A stretch of DNA of 35,150 nucleotides, taken from IMG/VR virus record IMGVR_UViG_3300018405_000040, positions 1 through 35,150 of that record. One strand, 5' to 3'. Under the pieces are notes generated by a model that saw only the letters and a program-made list of their open reading frames with translations, made no database searches and was not told the origin of the DNA. Positions 6,811 through 15,665 of this stretch are shown in pieces. The DNA comes from a virus. The stretch's first letter is position 1, and each line of letters begins with the position of its first letter. The position numbers and the translations under genes are program-made.

Positions 6811-8187
6811 GTGACCCTTCCGATCCGCGGGCCAGGGGTAAAACCCTGGCTCAAACACGGTCTCATCAAGCTCACCAAGCTCGCCGAGGAGATCAACAAG
6901 TCCGGTCATTCGGTTTTCTCACCGTCCGGTTCAGGGATGTGGCTATACTGCGCCGGCAGCCTCATCCCGAACATGATGGAGCCCGATACCTCCTCTTTCG
7001 AGGCGGTGGAGGGGACAGTCGCTCACGCCATAGGCGAAGAATGGTTGAGGTCAGGGGCTCGCCCGTCACACTTGCTGGACACCAAGCAGGTCATAACGGA
7101 GCACGGAGTCACCTATGAGGTGGTCATCGACCGAGTCATGTTTGACTACGTCGAGGAGTACGTCGAGTGGTGCCTGTACCTCCCGGGCGAGCACTACGTT
7201 GAGACAAGGGTATTTTTCAGCGAGCTGACACCCCTGGCCAACCAGAGCGGCACCGCCGACCATGTGGCTTGTATGCCCGGGAAGATGGTCATCACGGATC
7301 TCAAGTATGGCAAGGGGATCCAGGTATTCGCGGAAGGCAACACCCAGGCGCTGCTGTATGCTCTGGGCTTCTTCCTGAAATATGACCCGGTCTACCACTT
7401 CGAGACCATCGAGATCCGCATCGCCCAGCCGCGGTTCAACCATTTCGACACATGGGAAGTCAGCCGGGAGTACCTGCTGGAGTTCGCGGAGTTCGTCAGA
7501 GAGCGCACCGCATCAGCCTGGAGACTGGACGCACCGAGACGCCCGAGTGAAAAGGCCTGCCAGTGGTGCCGGGTCAAAGCGACCTGTACCGCCTTGGCCA
7601 AACTGGCGGATGAGCTGGTAGAGGGCAACATCAGGGCTATCGGCCGAGAGTACACCCACGAGGAGCTGGAGGCGTTTGCCGAGAGCGTGGCCGATGGTAC
7701 CTACAGAGTGAGGCCAGCGGATGTGACAAAACTATCGCTTGAAGCGCTCGCCAAGATCCGGCCATACCGCCGACTGGTTGAGAGCTGGTACCGCAGCGTC
7801 GATGAGCACCTGGAGAGAAAGGCGCTCGACGGCCAGAAGGTTCCGAAAATGAAACTGGTGGAGGCCCGCACTAACAGGGCATTCAGCGACTCGGAAAAGG
7901 CGGTGTCCACCCTGGAGCTCTGGGGCCTGGAGCACGACGACATATTCGACACCAGCATGGGGTCACCCGCGCAACTTGAAGAGGTGCTGCGAAACAAGCT
8001 GGGGCTGACCAAGGCCCAAGCCGTTGAGGTCCTGGCCCCATACGTCAGCAAGCCGCCCGGCAAGCCCACCCTGGTGGCGGATACCGACAAGCGGCCTGAG
8101 CTGGGGGATTTTGAAGAACACCTGTGGGCCGACGATGACGGCCTATGGGATGAAGACGAGGAAGAGGACGACATTTTCTCCCTCTGA
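6811..8187 (+). CDS. DUF2800 PD-(D/E)XK nuclease (458 aa)
   Basis: A RecB/Cas4-like exonuclease of the DUF2800 family, expected to work in phage replication or recombination. Visible elements are FSPSGSGMWLYCAGS at 36-50 (the family's SPS..H.W..CPGS start motif), GTVAH (His72), GTADHV (Asp150), the active-site strand ITDLKYGKG (Asp163 and Lys165) and the QALLYALG helix at 179-186. Cysteines 250, 253 and 259 lie in the AddB/Cas4-like iron-sulfur position, though a fourth partner is not obvious. The GTG at 6811 follows the previous stop closely with a weak ribosome binding site; the next ATG, at residue 43, would remove part of the family motif. The tail is very acidic (DEEEDDIFSL). Confidence 0.85.
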   Translation: MTLPIRGPGVKPWLKHGLIKLTKLAEEINKSGHSVFSPSGSGMWLYCAGSLIPNMMEPDTSSFEAVEGTVAHAIGEEWLRSGARPSHLLDTKQVITEHGVTYEVVIDRVMFDYVEEYVEWCLYLPGEHYVETRVFFSELTPLANQSGTADHVACMPGKMVITDLKYGKGIQVFAEGNTQALLYALGFFLKYDPVYHFETIEIRIAQPRFNHFDTWEVSREYLLEFAEFVRERTASAWRLDAPRRPSEKACQWCRVKATCTALAKLADELVEGNIRAIGREYTHEELEAFAESVADGTYRVRPADVTKLSLEALAKIRPYRRLVESWYRSVDEHLERKALDGQKVPKMKLVEARTNRAFSDSEKAVSTLELWGLEHDDIFDTSMGSPAQLEEVLRNKLGLTKAQAVEVLAPYVSKPPGKPTLVADTDKRPELGDFEEHLWADDDGLWDEDEEEDDIFSL

Positions 8188-8254
8188 GTAGACCGCGCAA
8201 ATTGCGTAAACCGTTTAACCCGCGTGAATCGCGTAAATTGAGTAAGGGATTGAC
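8188..8254. repeat. Imperfect 16-bp direct repeat between nuclease and SSB genes
   Basis: GCGCAAATTGCGTAAA (8195-8210) and GCGTGAATCGCGTAAA (8222-8237) match at 13 of 16 positions with a 27-bp period, followed by a shorter TTGAGTAA. The spacer is AT-rich compared with the surrounding genes. It may be a regulator binding site or leader element for the ssDNA-binding protein; no convincing promoter hexamers are seen. Confidence 0.45.
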
Positions 8255-8875
8255 ATGGCTAAGAAAGAACGTCTGAAAGTTGTCGAGAAAAGCGCTGACG
8301 GCTCCGTTATCTGGTATGAAGGTTATATCTTCAAGGTCATCAACGCCCGGGCCAGCTATCCGCACCTCGACAAGCCTTATGCAGGCGAAGACGGCGGCGA
8401 GCCGAAGTACGGCATCGTCGGCCTGATGGACAAGAAGAAGCAGAAAGCCGGTATCCTTCTGCTGAAAAAGGCCATCAAGCAGTTCATGGCTGAAAACAAG
8501 TACACCTGCGCCAGCGACAAAATGTGCCTGAAAGACGGCGACGAGTCCGGCAAGCCAGAAAACGAGGGCATGTACACCCTTTCTGCCCGCGAGAACAAGC
8601 GCCCCAAAGTCCGGGATGCCGAAGGCGAGCTGGTAGAGGGAATGGATGAGATCGTCGAGATGATCTATGGCGGCTGCTATGTCGACATCATCATCAAGTT
8701 CTGGAAGCAGGCCAACAAGTTTGGTAAGCGCGTGAATGCCAACCTCACCGCCGTTCGCTTCCGTGCAGACGGCGAGGCCTTCGGTGAAGGTCGCATCGAT
8801 GACAACGACATCTGGAACGAGGACGAGCTGGACGACGACGACGACGGCGATGGCGGCTTCGACGACGAGCTGTAA
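8255..8875 (+). CDS. DUF2815 / Enc34-type ssDNA-binding protein (206 aa)
   Basis: Binds and protects single-stranded DNA during phage replication. The N-terminal region (VIWYEGYIFKVINARASYPHLDKPY) and the middle (KYGIVGLMDKKKQ..., GMYTLSARENKRPKVRD..., YGGCYVDIIIKFWKQANKFGKRVNANLTAVRF) follow the DUF2815 pattern, whose Enc34 member is a known OB-fold SSB. The C-terminal 30 residues are almost all Asp, Glu and Gly and end DDEL, like the acidic tips by which SSBs recruit partners. AAGGGA lies seven bases before the ATG. In related phages this gene also sits beside the DUF2800 nuclease and the polymerase. Confidence 0.88.
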   Translation: MAKKERLKVVEKSADGSVIWYEGYIFKVINARASYPHLDKPYAGEDGGEPKYGIVGLMDKKKQKAGILLLKKAIKQFMAENKYTCASDKMCLKDGDESGKPENEGMYTLSARENKRPKVRDAEGELVEGMDEIVEMIYGGCYVDIIIKFWKQANKFGKRVNANLTAVRFRADGEAFGEGRIDDNDIWNEDELDDDDDGDGGFDDEL

Positions 8876-8893
8876 AAATCAGCGCAGCATAAC

Positions 8894-8920
8894 AGCCCAC
8901 CTAATACGTGGGCTTTTTTG
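8894..8920 (+). terminator. Terminator between SSB and polymerase genes
   Basis: AGCCCAC and GTGGGCT pair across a 7-base loop and run into TTTTTT. It would reduce read-through from the abundant SSB message into the polymerase gene. Confidence 0.78.
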
Positions 8921-8940
8921 TCCGTCGATCGGAGTTACCC

Positions 8941-11040
8941 ATGGACATTATTAATCTCGACTACGAAAGCCGTTCCGAAGAAGACCTGATCGCCAGTGGC
9001 CTTGACCGCTACGCAAACCACGACTCAACGGAGATCGTGATGGCGGCATGGTCCATCAACGGCGAAGCCATCGAGCAGTGGGACTTGCGAGAGCGAGCCC
9101 GCCCGCCATCAATCCTTATCGACGCCCTGCGCGACCCGAATGTCCAGAAGTGGGCCTACAACGCCCAATTCGAGCGAGTCATGACCGAGAAGTGCTGGGG
9201 CATCGAGTCCGACTATGCCAACTGGCGATGCACCCAGGTCCTGGCCTACATGATGGGGTTTGCCGGCACCCTCGATAACGTGGGCCGGGCCATGAAGCTG
9301 GCCGCCGACAAGAGGAAGATGGCGGAAGGGAAAAAGCTGATCCAGCTATTCTGCCGGCCGCAAAAGATCACGACCAACCAGCCACACCAGTGGCGGGACT
9401 GGCGCACCGACCCGGATCGGTGGGACGAGTTCCTGCAGTACAACCGCCAGGACGTCGTCACCGAGATGGACATGAAGAGTAAGCTCATCAGGTACCCAGT
9501 CCCAGAGAGCGAATGGCGGCTTTACGCGGTAGACCAGCGCATCAACGACCGCGGCGTGGCCATCAACCTGGATCACGCCCGGCAGGCCCTGGCCATGGCC
9601 GATGTGCGCAAGGAAGTGCTCAAGCGGCAGGTCAACAAGATGACAGGTCTCGCTAACGCCAACTCCACCACCCAGCTCCTGCCCTGGGCCAAGGCGCGCG
9701 GCTACCCGTTCGATGACCTCCGCAAGGACTCGGTCCAGAAGGTGATCCGCGAGGCCGAAGCGGGCGAGATCGAGGTCCAGAAGATCCTGCTCCAAGCCTT
9801 GAAAAAGCGCCTGGACGCCAACAAGACCAGCCTGTCCAAATACGCCACCATGTTGAAAGCCGTGGGGAAAGACGGCCGTTTCCGCTACTCCATGCAGTTC
9901 GTCGGCGCGCAACGCACCGGGCGATGGGCAGGACGGCGGATCCAGGTCCAGAACCTCCCCCGCACTCCTAAGACCCTCGAGGATGTGCACATGCTGGCCC
10001 AGGCCAACTTCCTGATCACGAAAGGGGATCTGGTAGGCCTGCAACTGTTCAACGGGGAGCCCATCCACACCCTGGTCGGCACCATCCGATCCGCTTTCGT
10101 CCCTGCCCCCGGCAAAAAGTTCGTGGTCGCGGATCTTGCGTCCATCGAATCGGTTGTCATCGGATGGCTGACCGATTGCCGGTGGTTCATGGACAACCTC
10201 CGATCAGGCCGAGATCTGTACCGGGCATTCGCGGCCGAGTGGCTGCACATCCCCTATGACGAGACCAAGCCGCATCGCGGCAAAGCCAAGCCTGCTACCC
10301 TGGGCGCGGGTTTCCGCCTTGGCGGCGGCACCTTGCTTCCCAACGGCAAGAAAACCGGGTTGTGGGCCTACGGCGAGAACATGGGCGTCTTCATGACCAA
10401 GGAGGAAGCGCATTCATCCGTGCAGGCCTTCCGCTCGCTCTGCCCCGAGATCGTTAAGTCCTGGTACGCGCTCGAGAAGGCCGTGGCCGCGTGTATGCGC
10501 ACCAAGCAGCCCACCAAGGTCGTCCGGGAGTCGGTGGACGGGGAGAAGGAGGCCTTCACGCTACCCATCACCATCGAGTACCGCAAACCCTTCCTGTGCA
10601 TCGTGCTGCCGTCCGGCCGCCGTCTCTACTACCACGACCCGAAGATGGTCCGGAAAACGAACAAGCGCACCGACGGCTCCACATACCAGACGGTGAATTT
10701 CACCTACATGGGCAAGCCCCAGAACAAGCAGGGCTGGGAGCGACTGGAGAGCCACGGCGGCAAGCTGATCGAGAACATCGTCCAGGCCATCGCCCGCGAC
10801 ATCCTGAAACTGGGCCTGATGCGGGTCGACAAATTCGGTTCCGACCCGGACCACATAGCATGGCTGGTGGAAACGGTCATGCACATCCACGACGAAATGG
10901 TCACTGAGGTGGATGAGGACGCGGACGACGAGCAGGTGATGAATTTCGTCAAGAAGTGCCTCACTAAGCCAGTCCCATGGGCCCCCGGGCTGCCCCTCGG
11001 CGCAGCAGGCTATGTCGGCACCTTCTACAGGAAAGACTGA
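8941..11040 (+). CDS. Family A DNA polymerase with 3'-5' exonuclease (699 aa)
   Basis: Replicates the phage genome. Exonuclease motifs are visible as LDYES (Asp7, Glu9), YNAQFE at 73-78 and YNRQD at 167-171. Polymerase motif A is VVADLASIESVV (Asp398, Glu403), motif B is around RGKAKPATLGAGFRLGG (446-462), and motif C is HIHDEM (His650, Asp651, Glu652). Motif A reads DLASIE rather than DYSQIE of Pol I, a variant that I believe is common in phage enzymes found next to DUF2800/DUF2815 genes. I chose the ATG at 8941, which has CGGAG upstream; an in-frame GTG at 8908 lies inside the terminator stem. The stop overlaps the next start (TGATG). Confidence 0.93.
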   Translation: MDIINLDYESRSEEDLIASGLDRYANHDSTEIVMAAWSINGEAIEQWDLRERARPPSILIDALRDPNVQKWAYNAQFERVMTEKCWGIESDYANWRCTQVLAYMMGFAGTLDNVGRAMKLAADKRKMAEGKKLIQLFCRPQKITTNQPHQWRDWRTDPDRWDEFLQYNRQDVVTEMDMKSKLIRYPVPESEWRLYAVDQRINDRGVAINLDHARQALAMADVRKEVLKRQVNKMTGLANANSTTQLLPWAKARGYPFDDLRKDSVQKVIREAEAGEIEVQKILLQALKKRLDANKTSLSKYATMLKAVGKDGRFRYSMQFVGAQRTGRWAGRRIQVQNLPRTPKTLEDVHMLAQANFLITKGDLVGLQLFNGEPIHTLVGTIRSAFVPAPGKKFVVADLASIESVVIGWLTDCRWFMDNLRSGRDLYRAFAAEWLHIPYDETKPHRGKAKPATLGAGFRLGGGTLLPNGKKTGLWAYGENMGVFMTKEEAHSSVQAFRSLCPEIVKSWYALEKAVAACMRTKQPTKVVRESVDGEKEAFTLPITIEYRKPFLCIVLPSGRRLYYHDPKMVRKTNKRTDGSTYQTVNFTYMGKPQNKQGWERLESHGGKLIENIVQAIARDILKLGLMRVDKFGSDPDHIAWLVETVMHIHDEMVTEVDEDADDEQVMNFVKKCLTKPVPWAPGLPLGAAGYVGTFYRKD

Positions 11041-11327
11041 TGAGACCAGCGAAAAATCAGCTCGAAAAAGACATCGAGAGCGAATGCTGTGACTACGCCG
11101 AAGCGACCGGCTGGTTCACCTGCAAATTCGTCTCCCCCGGCACCCGAGGGGTGCCGGATCGACTGTTCATCCGAAACGGAGTGCACGTTTTCGGCGAGTT
11201 CAAGAAGCCCGGCGAGGAGCCGACCGCTCAACAAACACTCCGACACAAAAAGATGCGTCGACACGGCGCCATTGTCTTCTGGTGGGATAACTATGATCAG
11301 TTTAAACGCAATATCGACGCTCTTTGA
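11040..11327 (+). CDS. VRR-NUC domain nuclease (95 aa)
   Basis: A stand-alone VRR-NUC domain, a PD-(D/E)XK-fold nuclease module associated with structure-specific or restriction-like cleavage. The features are QLEKDIESECCDYAEATGW at the start, then GTRGVPDRLFIRNG with the catalytic Asp of VPD, then HVFGEFKKPGEEPTAQQ carrying the ExK pair. It is the usual minimal phage length. The start overlaps the polymerase stop, and the following helicase gene begins 35 bases before this gene ends. That tight coupling suggests a joint role in fork or recombination-intermediate processing. Confidence 0.88.
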   Translation: MRPAKNQLEKDIESECCDYAEATGWFTCKFVSPGTRGVPDRLFIRNGVHVFGEFKKPGEEPTAQQTLRHKKMRRHGAIVFWWDNYDQFKRNIDAL

Positions 11328-12798
11328 GTCCTGGCGGTCACGCAAGCACCGCAATGTCACGCTCACCCAGGAGCAGATGCACGACTACCAGATCATGGGG
11401 GTCAACTTCATCCTCGATAATCCGTTCTGCGCCCTGTTCATCGACCTCGGCCTCGGCAAGACCATCATCTCCCTGACTGCGCTCCGGGAGATCACCATGC
11501 TCGACCCGGACATCAAAAAGGTGCTGGTCGTGGCCCCGCTCAAAGTGGCCAACCGGACATGGCCAGACGAGATCCAAAACTGGGAGCACACCTGCACCCT
11601 GAGTTACAGCGTGATCACGGGCGATGAGGATGCGCGCAAACGGGCGATGCACTCGAGCGCCGAGCTCCACATTATCAACCGAGAAAACGTGGAGTGGCTG
11701 GCCCAGCAGTGGCGGTCGAAGTGGCCATACCAGATGGTGATCATCGATGAATCCAGCTCCTTCAAGGACCACACGACCAAGCGGTTCAAGGCGCTGAAAA
11801 ACGTCCGTCCCTACATCAAGCGGCTGGTGGAGCTCACGGCCACGCCGGCAGCAGAGTCCTATGTCCACCTGTTCGCCCAGATCTACCTGCTCGACGCAGG
11901 CGAGCGCTTCGGCCGGTTCATCACCCACTACAAAGAGAAATATTTCGTCGAGAGCAAGTACACCCGCAAGCTGGACCTCCGCCCCGGGGCGAAAGAGGCG
12001 ATCACGCGGAAGATCCACGACATCTGTCTGGTAATGAAGGCCTCGGACTACCTGGATATGGAGGAGCCGGTCCACATCGAGGTCCCCGTGGTGCTGTCAG
12101 CCAAGGAGATGGCCAGATACCGGTCGATGGAGGAGGACTACATCATCGAGCTGGTGGACGACCTGGATGGGGAGACCATCATCGAGGCCGAGACCGCCGC
12201 CGTTCTGGCGGGGAAACTCCTGCAGATGGCGTCAGGGTTCATCTATGACTCCCGCAAGGAGCTGGGGGAGGGGGACAAGGTGCGGGTGACCCGGACGGAC
12301 TACCACCTGCACGACCACAAGATGGACGCCCTGGACGCCCTGGTGGAGAACCTGCAGGAGCAGGGCGAGAACATCATGATCGTCTACCACTTCAAGCCCT
12401 CCCTGGCCCGGCTGCAGAAGCGCTACCCGAAAGGTGTGGTGATGGACAAGGAAGGGAACGCGGTCACCCCTTGGAACAAAGGCAAGATCCCGATCCTGTT
12501 TGTCCACGCCCAGAGCGCCGGCCACGGCCTGAATTTGCAGAAGGGAGGACGGGCCATGATCTTCTACGACATCCCCTGGTCGCTGGAGCTGTATTTGCAG
12601 ATCATCGGCAGATTGAATCGACAAGGGCAGAAAAGGCAGGTACTGCTGTATCATCTGGTTGCAAAAGGGACCATTGACCAGAAAGTCGTGCTGCGGCTGA
12701 AAGAGAAGAGGGACACCCAGGAATGGCTGCTGCGTCGGATAACCTACCTCCGCCGCAAGCGGCAGAAGCGATTATCGGAGTTAGCGGAGGCCCTATAG
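11293..12798 (+). CDS. SNF2-like SF2 DNA helicase/translocase (501 aa)
   Basis: A DNA-dependent ATPase. Motif I is DLGLGKT (51-57), motif II is IIDESSSFK (Asp152-Glu153; DES in place of DEAH), and motif III is LTATPA (181-186). The C-terminal RecA-like lobe has HAQSAGHGLNLQ, YDIPWSLELYLQIIGRLNRQGQ and a final LVAKGTID, as in phage SNF2 helicases. I chose the ATG at 11293, giving MISLNAISTL, because the longer reading frame upstream is the antisense-like shadow of the VRR-NUC gene. The ribosome binding site lies within that gene. The stop TAG overlaps the GTG start of the terminase small subunit, linking replication and packaging blocks. Confidence 0.9.
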   Translation: MISLNAISTLFESWRSRKHRNVTLTQEQMHDYQIMGVNFILDNPFCALFIDLGLGKTIISLTALREITMLDPDIKKVLVVAPLKVANRTWPDEIQNWEHTCTLSYSVITGDEDARKRAMHSSAELHIINRENVEWLAQQWRSKWPYQMVIIDESSSFKDHTTKRFKALKNVRPYIKRLVELTATPAAESYVHLFAQIYLLDAGERFGRFITHYKEKYFVESKYTRKLDLRPGAKEAITRKIHDICLVMKASDYLDMEEPVHIEVPVVLSAKEMARYRSMEEDYIIELVDDLDGETIIEAETAAVLAGKLLQMASGFIYDSRKELGEGDKVRVTRTDYHLHDHKMDALDALVENLQEQGENIMIVYHFKPSLARLQKRYPKGVVMDKEGNAVTPWNKGKIPILFVHAQSAGHGLNLQKGGRAMIFYDIPWSLELYLQIIGRLNRQGQKRQVLLYHLVAKGTIDQKVVLRLKEKRDTQEWLLRRITYLRRKRQKRLSELAEAL

Positions 12799-13373
12799 TG
12801 ACAGACAAGAACCAACAACGGCAGCGCCGGTCCAACCAGGGGGATGAGGCCAGCGAAGCCATGATTTTCGAGGGATGTACCCAGTCCCAGCTCTGCAAAG
12901 TATTCCGGATGGACCGCCGAACGGTCGCCGACAAGATAGCAGAATCCCCCGTCAGACCATGTGGTACCCGCTCTGGGTACCCCATTTATCACATCCATGA
13001 AGTCGCCCCGTATCTGGTCAAGCCGCTCTATGACGTCGAGACCTACATCAAGAAGATGCACCACAACGACCTCCCGCCACTCCTGTCGAAGGAGTTCTGG
13101 AACGGCAAGAAGGCGCGCCAGGAGTATGAGCTCCGCAACGGGGACCTATGGCGGACCGACCAGATTTTCCAGAGCGTGGGGGAGGTGTTCAAAGACCTGA
13201 GAATGGGCATTCTCCTATTCCGCGACACGGTAGAGCGGGAGACCTTGATGACCCGGGCGCAACGGGAAAAGTTGACCGCGATGACCGACGGCCTGCTGCA
13301 CAACCTCGCGGACTCCCTGCAAGAGAAGTTCAACGGAGGGAAGGCCACCGAGGAGGAAGACGATGTTCTATGA
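12798..13373 (+). CDS. Terminase small subunit, DUF1441/Nu1-like (191 aa)
   Basis: Recognises phage DNA for packaging and recruits the large subunit. A GTG start at 12798 is supported by CGGAGG nine bases upstream. Residues about 23-62 (MIFEGCTQSQLCKVFRMDRRTVADKIAES...GYPIYHIHEVAPYL) are the winged HTH of DUF1441 proteins, similar in layout to lambda Nu1. A helical region with LWRTDQIFQSVGEVFKDLRMGIL follows, and the protein ends in EEEDDVL. It overlaps the large subunit gene by 11 bases, and its length is near that of lambda Nu1 (181). Confidence 0.85.
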   Translation: MTDKNQQRQRRSNQGDEASEAMIFEGCTQSQLCKVFRMDRRTVADKIAESPVRPCGTRSGYPIYHIHEVAPYLVKPLYDVETYIKKMHHNDLPPLLSKEFWNGKKARQEYELRNGDLWRTDQIFQSVGEVFKDLRMGILLFRDTVERETLMTRAQREKLTAMTDGLLHNLADSLQEKFNGGKATEEEDDVL

Positions 13374-15432
13374 GAGCCTGGACGACATCATCTGCGAGCT
13401 GGCCGACACCCTCCGGCCACCTGAGCGGCTGACAGTAGCCGAGGCAGCGGAGACATACCGCTACGTCAACCAGCAGGGCGCCTATGTGGGCTGGTGGGAC
13501 AATATGACGGCCCCCTACATGGTGGAGCCGATGAACATCTTCGCCTCCAGGGAGCACCAGTCGATGGCCTTCATCGGCCCCGCCCAGTCCGGCAAGACGG
13601 ACGCGATCATCGTCAACGGCATCGCCTACTCGGTGAAGGTGGACCCGATGGACCTGATGGTCTTCTGCCCCACCCAGGGGGCCGCGCGCGACTTCTCGAT
13701 GCGACGGGTGGACCGTCTGCACCGCCACTCTAAGGACATCGGCGCGGTCCAGATAAAGTCCCGGGACGCGGACAACATTTTCGACAAGCACTACAAAACC
13801 GGCATGATGCTGACACTCAGCTACCCGTCAGTAACGGAGCTGGCGGGCCGACCGGTCGGCCGGATCCTCATGACCGACTATGACCGAATGGATGACGACA
13901 TCGGCGGGGATGGCTCCGCATTCGACCTCGCCTCTAAGCGGACCACCACGTTCGGCACCTTCGCCATGTGCGCCGCTGAATCGTCGCCAAGCCGCCCGAT
14001 CATAGACCCGAAGTGGATCGCCAAAACCGCCCATGAGGCCCCGCCGTGTACCGGCATCGTCGGCCTCTACAACCGTGGCGACCGCCGCCGCTGGTACTGG
14101 CCATGCCTGGAGTGCTGGGAGTGGTTCGAGGGGAAATTCCAGCTCCTCACCTGGGATGAGAAAGCCGGGTCAAACCAGTCCATCTCCGAAACTGTACGGA
14201 TGGCCTGCCCTCACTGCGGGTCGCTTCTGCACCCGGATGACCGCCACGAAATGCAACAGTGGGGGATGTGGGTACCTGACGGGATGCACGTTGACTCGAA
14301 AGGCCGCCTGCGCGGGAAGAAGCCCCGGACCCTGTTCGCGTCCCTCTGGCTGCGCGGCACGGCGGCGGCATTCGTGACATGGCCGAAGCTGGTCAACCTC
14401 TACCTGGACGCAAAGGATGAGTACGACCGGACCCTGTCCGAAGAGGCACTGAAAAAATTCTGGAATAACGACATGGGGGAGCCCTACGTCCCAGCCAATG
14501 TGGAAGGGACCAGGACCCCGGAGACCATGATGAGCAACGCGGCCGATTACCCGGAAGGCATGATCCCACCCGGCGTCCGCTTCATCGTGGGCACTGTCGA
14601 CGTCCAGAAAAACTGCTTCTCAGTGCAGATCACCGGCATCATGCCGGGCCGCCCGTTCGACATGATCCCCATCGACCGTTTTGAGATCCGCAAATCCAAG
14701 CGCCTGGACGAGGATGGTGACCCGATGCCGGTGGCCCCTGCCTCCTACCTGGAGGACTGGGATCTGATCACCGAGCAGGTCATGGATCGAGAGTACCCCC
14801 TGGCCGACGGGTCGGGCCGCACCATGGGCGTCCGCTTCACCGGCTGTGACTCAGGCGGTAAAGCAGGGGTGACCGACCGCGCTTATGACTTCTATCGCCA
14901 GTTGCGCGCGGAAAACCGGCATGGCCGCTTCGTCCTCATCAAGGGTGCGAACACCAACAACGCCCCCAGGACGGCCATCAACTACCCTGACAGCCAGAAG
15001 AAAGACAACAAATCCGCCGCCAGGGGGGACATCCCGATCCTCTTCATCAACACCAACATGCTGAAAGACTCCCTGGAAGGCCGCCTGCTGGTGGTAGAAC
15101 CAGGAAAAGGGATGGTACACCTGCCGAAGTGGCTCCCGCAGCGCTGGTATTCGGAGATGTGTGCCGAGGTGCGCACCGACAAAGGCTGGATGAACCCTAA
15201 AAAGCTCTCGAACGAAGCCTGGGACTTGTGCAACTATGCGCAGGCGATCTGTATCTGCCCGAGACTCTTGTCGATCGAGAAGGTAGACTGGGACAACCCG
15301 CCCGCGTGGGCGACGGAGTGGGACACGAATGCCCTGGTGATGGCACCCATTCAACCTGATGCACCGACACGGTTTAACCAGCGCCACGCCCCCACAATAG
15401 ATTTCGCCAAACTCGGAGAGGCATTAGGATGA
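13363..15432 (+). CDS. Terminase large subunit, lambda gpA family (689 aa)
   Basis: ATP-driven packaging motor and genome-end nuclease. The N-terminus shows the gpA signature VAEAAETYRYVNQQG...WWDNMTAPYM, then Walker A GPAQSGKTD at 72-80. Cysteine pairs CLECWEWF and CPHCGSLLHP (a zinc-binding element in this family) lie near 250-290. The nuclease domain begins at about FIVGTVDVQKNCFSVQITG (407 onward), with FTGCDSGGKAGVTD (about 490) carrying a second acidic cluster. GAGGAGGAAG precedes the ATG, and the end overlaps the gpW-like gene as ATGA. Membership of the gpA family implies cos-type packaging, although no cos site was found in the window. Confidence 0.93.
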   Translation: MFYESLDDIICELADTLRPPERLTVAEAAETYRYVNQQGAYVGWWDNMTAPYMVEPMNIFASREHQSMAFIGPAQSGKTDAIIVNGIAYSVKVDPMDLMVFCPTQGAARDFSMRRVDRLHRHSKDIGAVQIKSRDADNIFDKHYKTGMMLTLSYPSVTELAGRPVGRILMTDYDRMDDDIGGDGSAFDLASKRTTTFGTFAMCAAESSPSRPIIDPKWIAKTAHEAPPCTGIVGLYNRGDRRRWYWPCLECWEWFEGKFQLLTWDEKAGSNQSISETVRMACPHCGSLLHPDDRHEMQQWGMWVPDGMHVDSKGRLRGKKPRTLFASLWLRGTAAAFVTWPKLVNLYLDAKDEYDRTLSEEALKKFWNNDMGEPYVPANVEGTRTPETMMSNAADYPEGMIPPGVRFIVGTVDVQKNCFSVQITGIMPGRPFDMIPIDRFEIRKSKRLDEDGDPMPVAPASYLEDWDLITEQVMDREYPLADGSGRTMGVRFTGCDSGGKAGVTDRAYDFYRQLRAENRHGRFVLIKGANTNNAPRTAINYPDSQKKDNKSAARGDIPILFINTNMLKDSLEGRLLVVEPGKGMVHLPKWLPQRWYSEMCAEVRTDKGWMNPKKLSNEAWDLCNYAQAICICPRLLSIEKVDWDNPPAWATEWDTNALVMAPIQPDAPTRFNQRHAPTIDFAKLGEALG

Positions 15433-15665
15433 CCTGCGACAAAGAGACCATCAAACAAAAACTAGCAGAAGCGCAAAAAGCGTATCACGACCTGATGCTT
15501 GGCCAACAAGTCCGGGTGTTCGTCGACCAGAACGGCGAAAGGGTCGAATACACGGCGGCCAATGCCTCCCGGCTGCAGGCCTATATCCAATCCCTGTTAT
15601 CGCTGCTCAATAGCCCCACCGGCTGCGCTCAAGCGGTAACCGGCCCGGCGAGGTTCACATTCTGA
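15429..15665 (+). CDS. gpW-like head-tail joining protein (78 aa)
   Basis: A small protein expected to bind the portal after packaging and seal the head. The helix-rich sequence KLAEAQKAYHDLMLGQQVRVFVDQNGERVEYTAANASRLQAYIQSL follows the gpW pattern, with the basic/hydrophobic beta-hairpin VRVFVDQNGERVEY between two helices. Lambda W has 68 residues. Position between terminase and portal matches lambda A-W-B, and both ends overlap their neighbours. Confidence 0.88.
   Translation: MTCDKETIKQKLAEAQKAYHDLMLGQQVRVFVDQNGERVEYTAANASRLQAYIQSLLSLLNSPTGCAQAVTGPARFTF

Noticed and set aside
8908-8940. GTG start for the polymerase 33 bases upstream
   Set aside because: It lies within the terminator stem, while the ATG at 8941 has a good ribosome binding site and begins next to the exonuclease motif.
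12700-13400. cos site expected near the terminase genes
   Set aside because: No recognisable cos-like symmetric site or integration host factor site could be identified by eye, and the gene overlaps leave little non-coding room.
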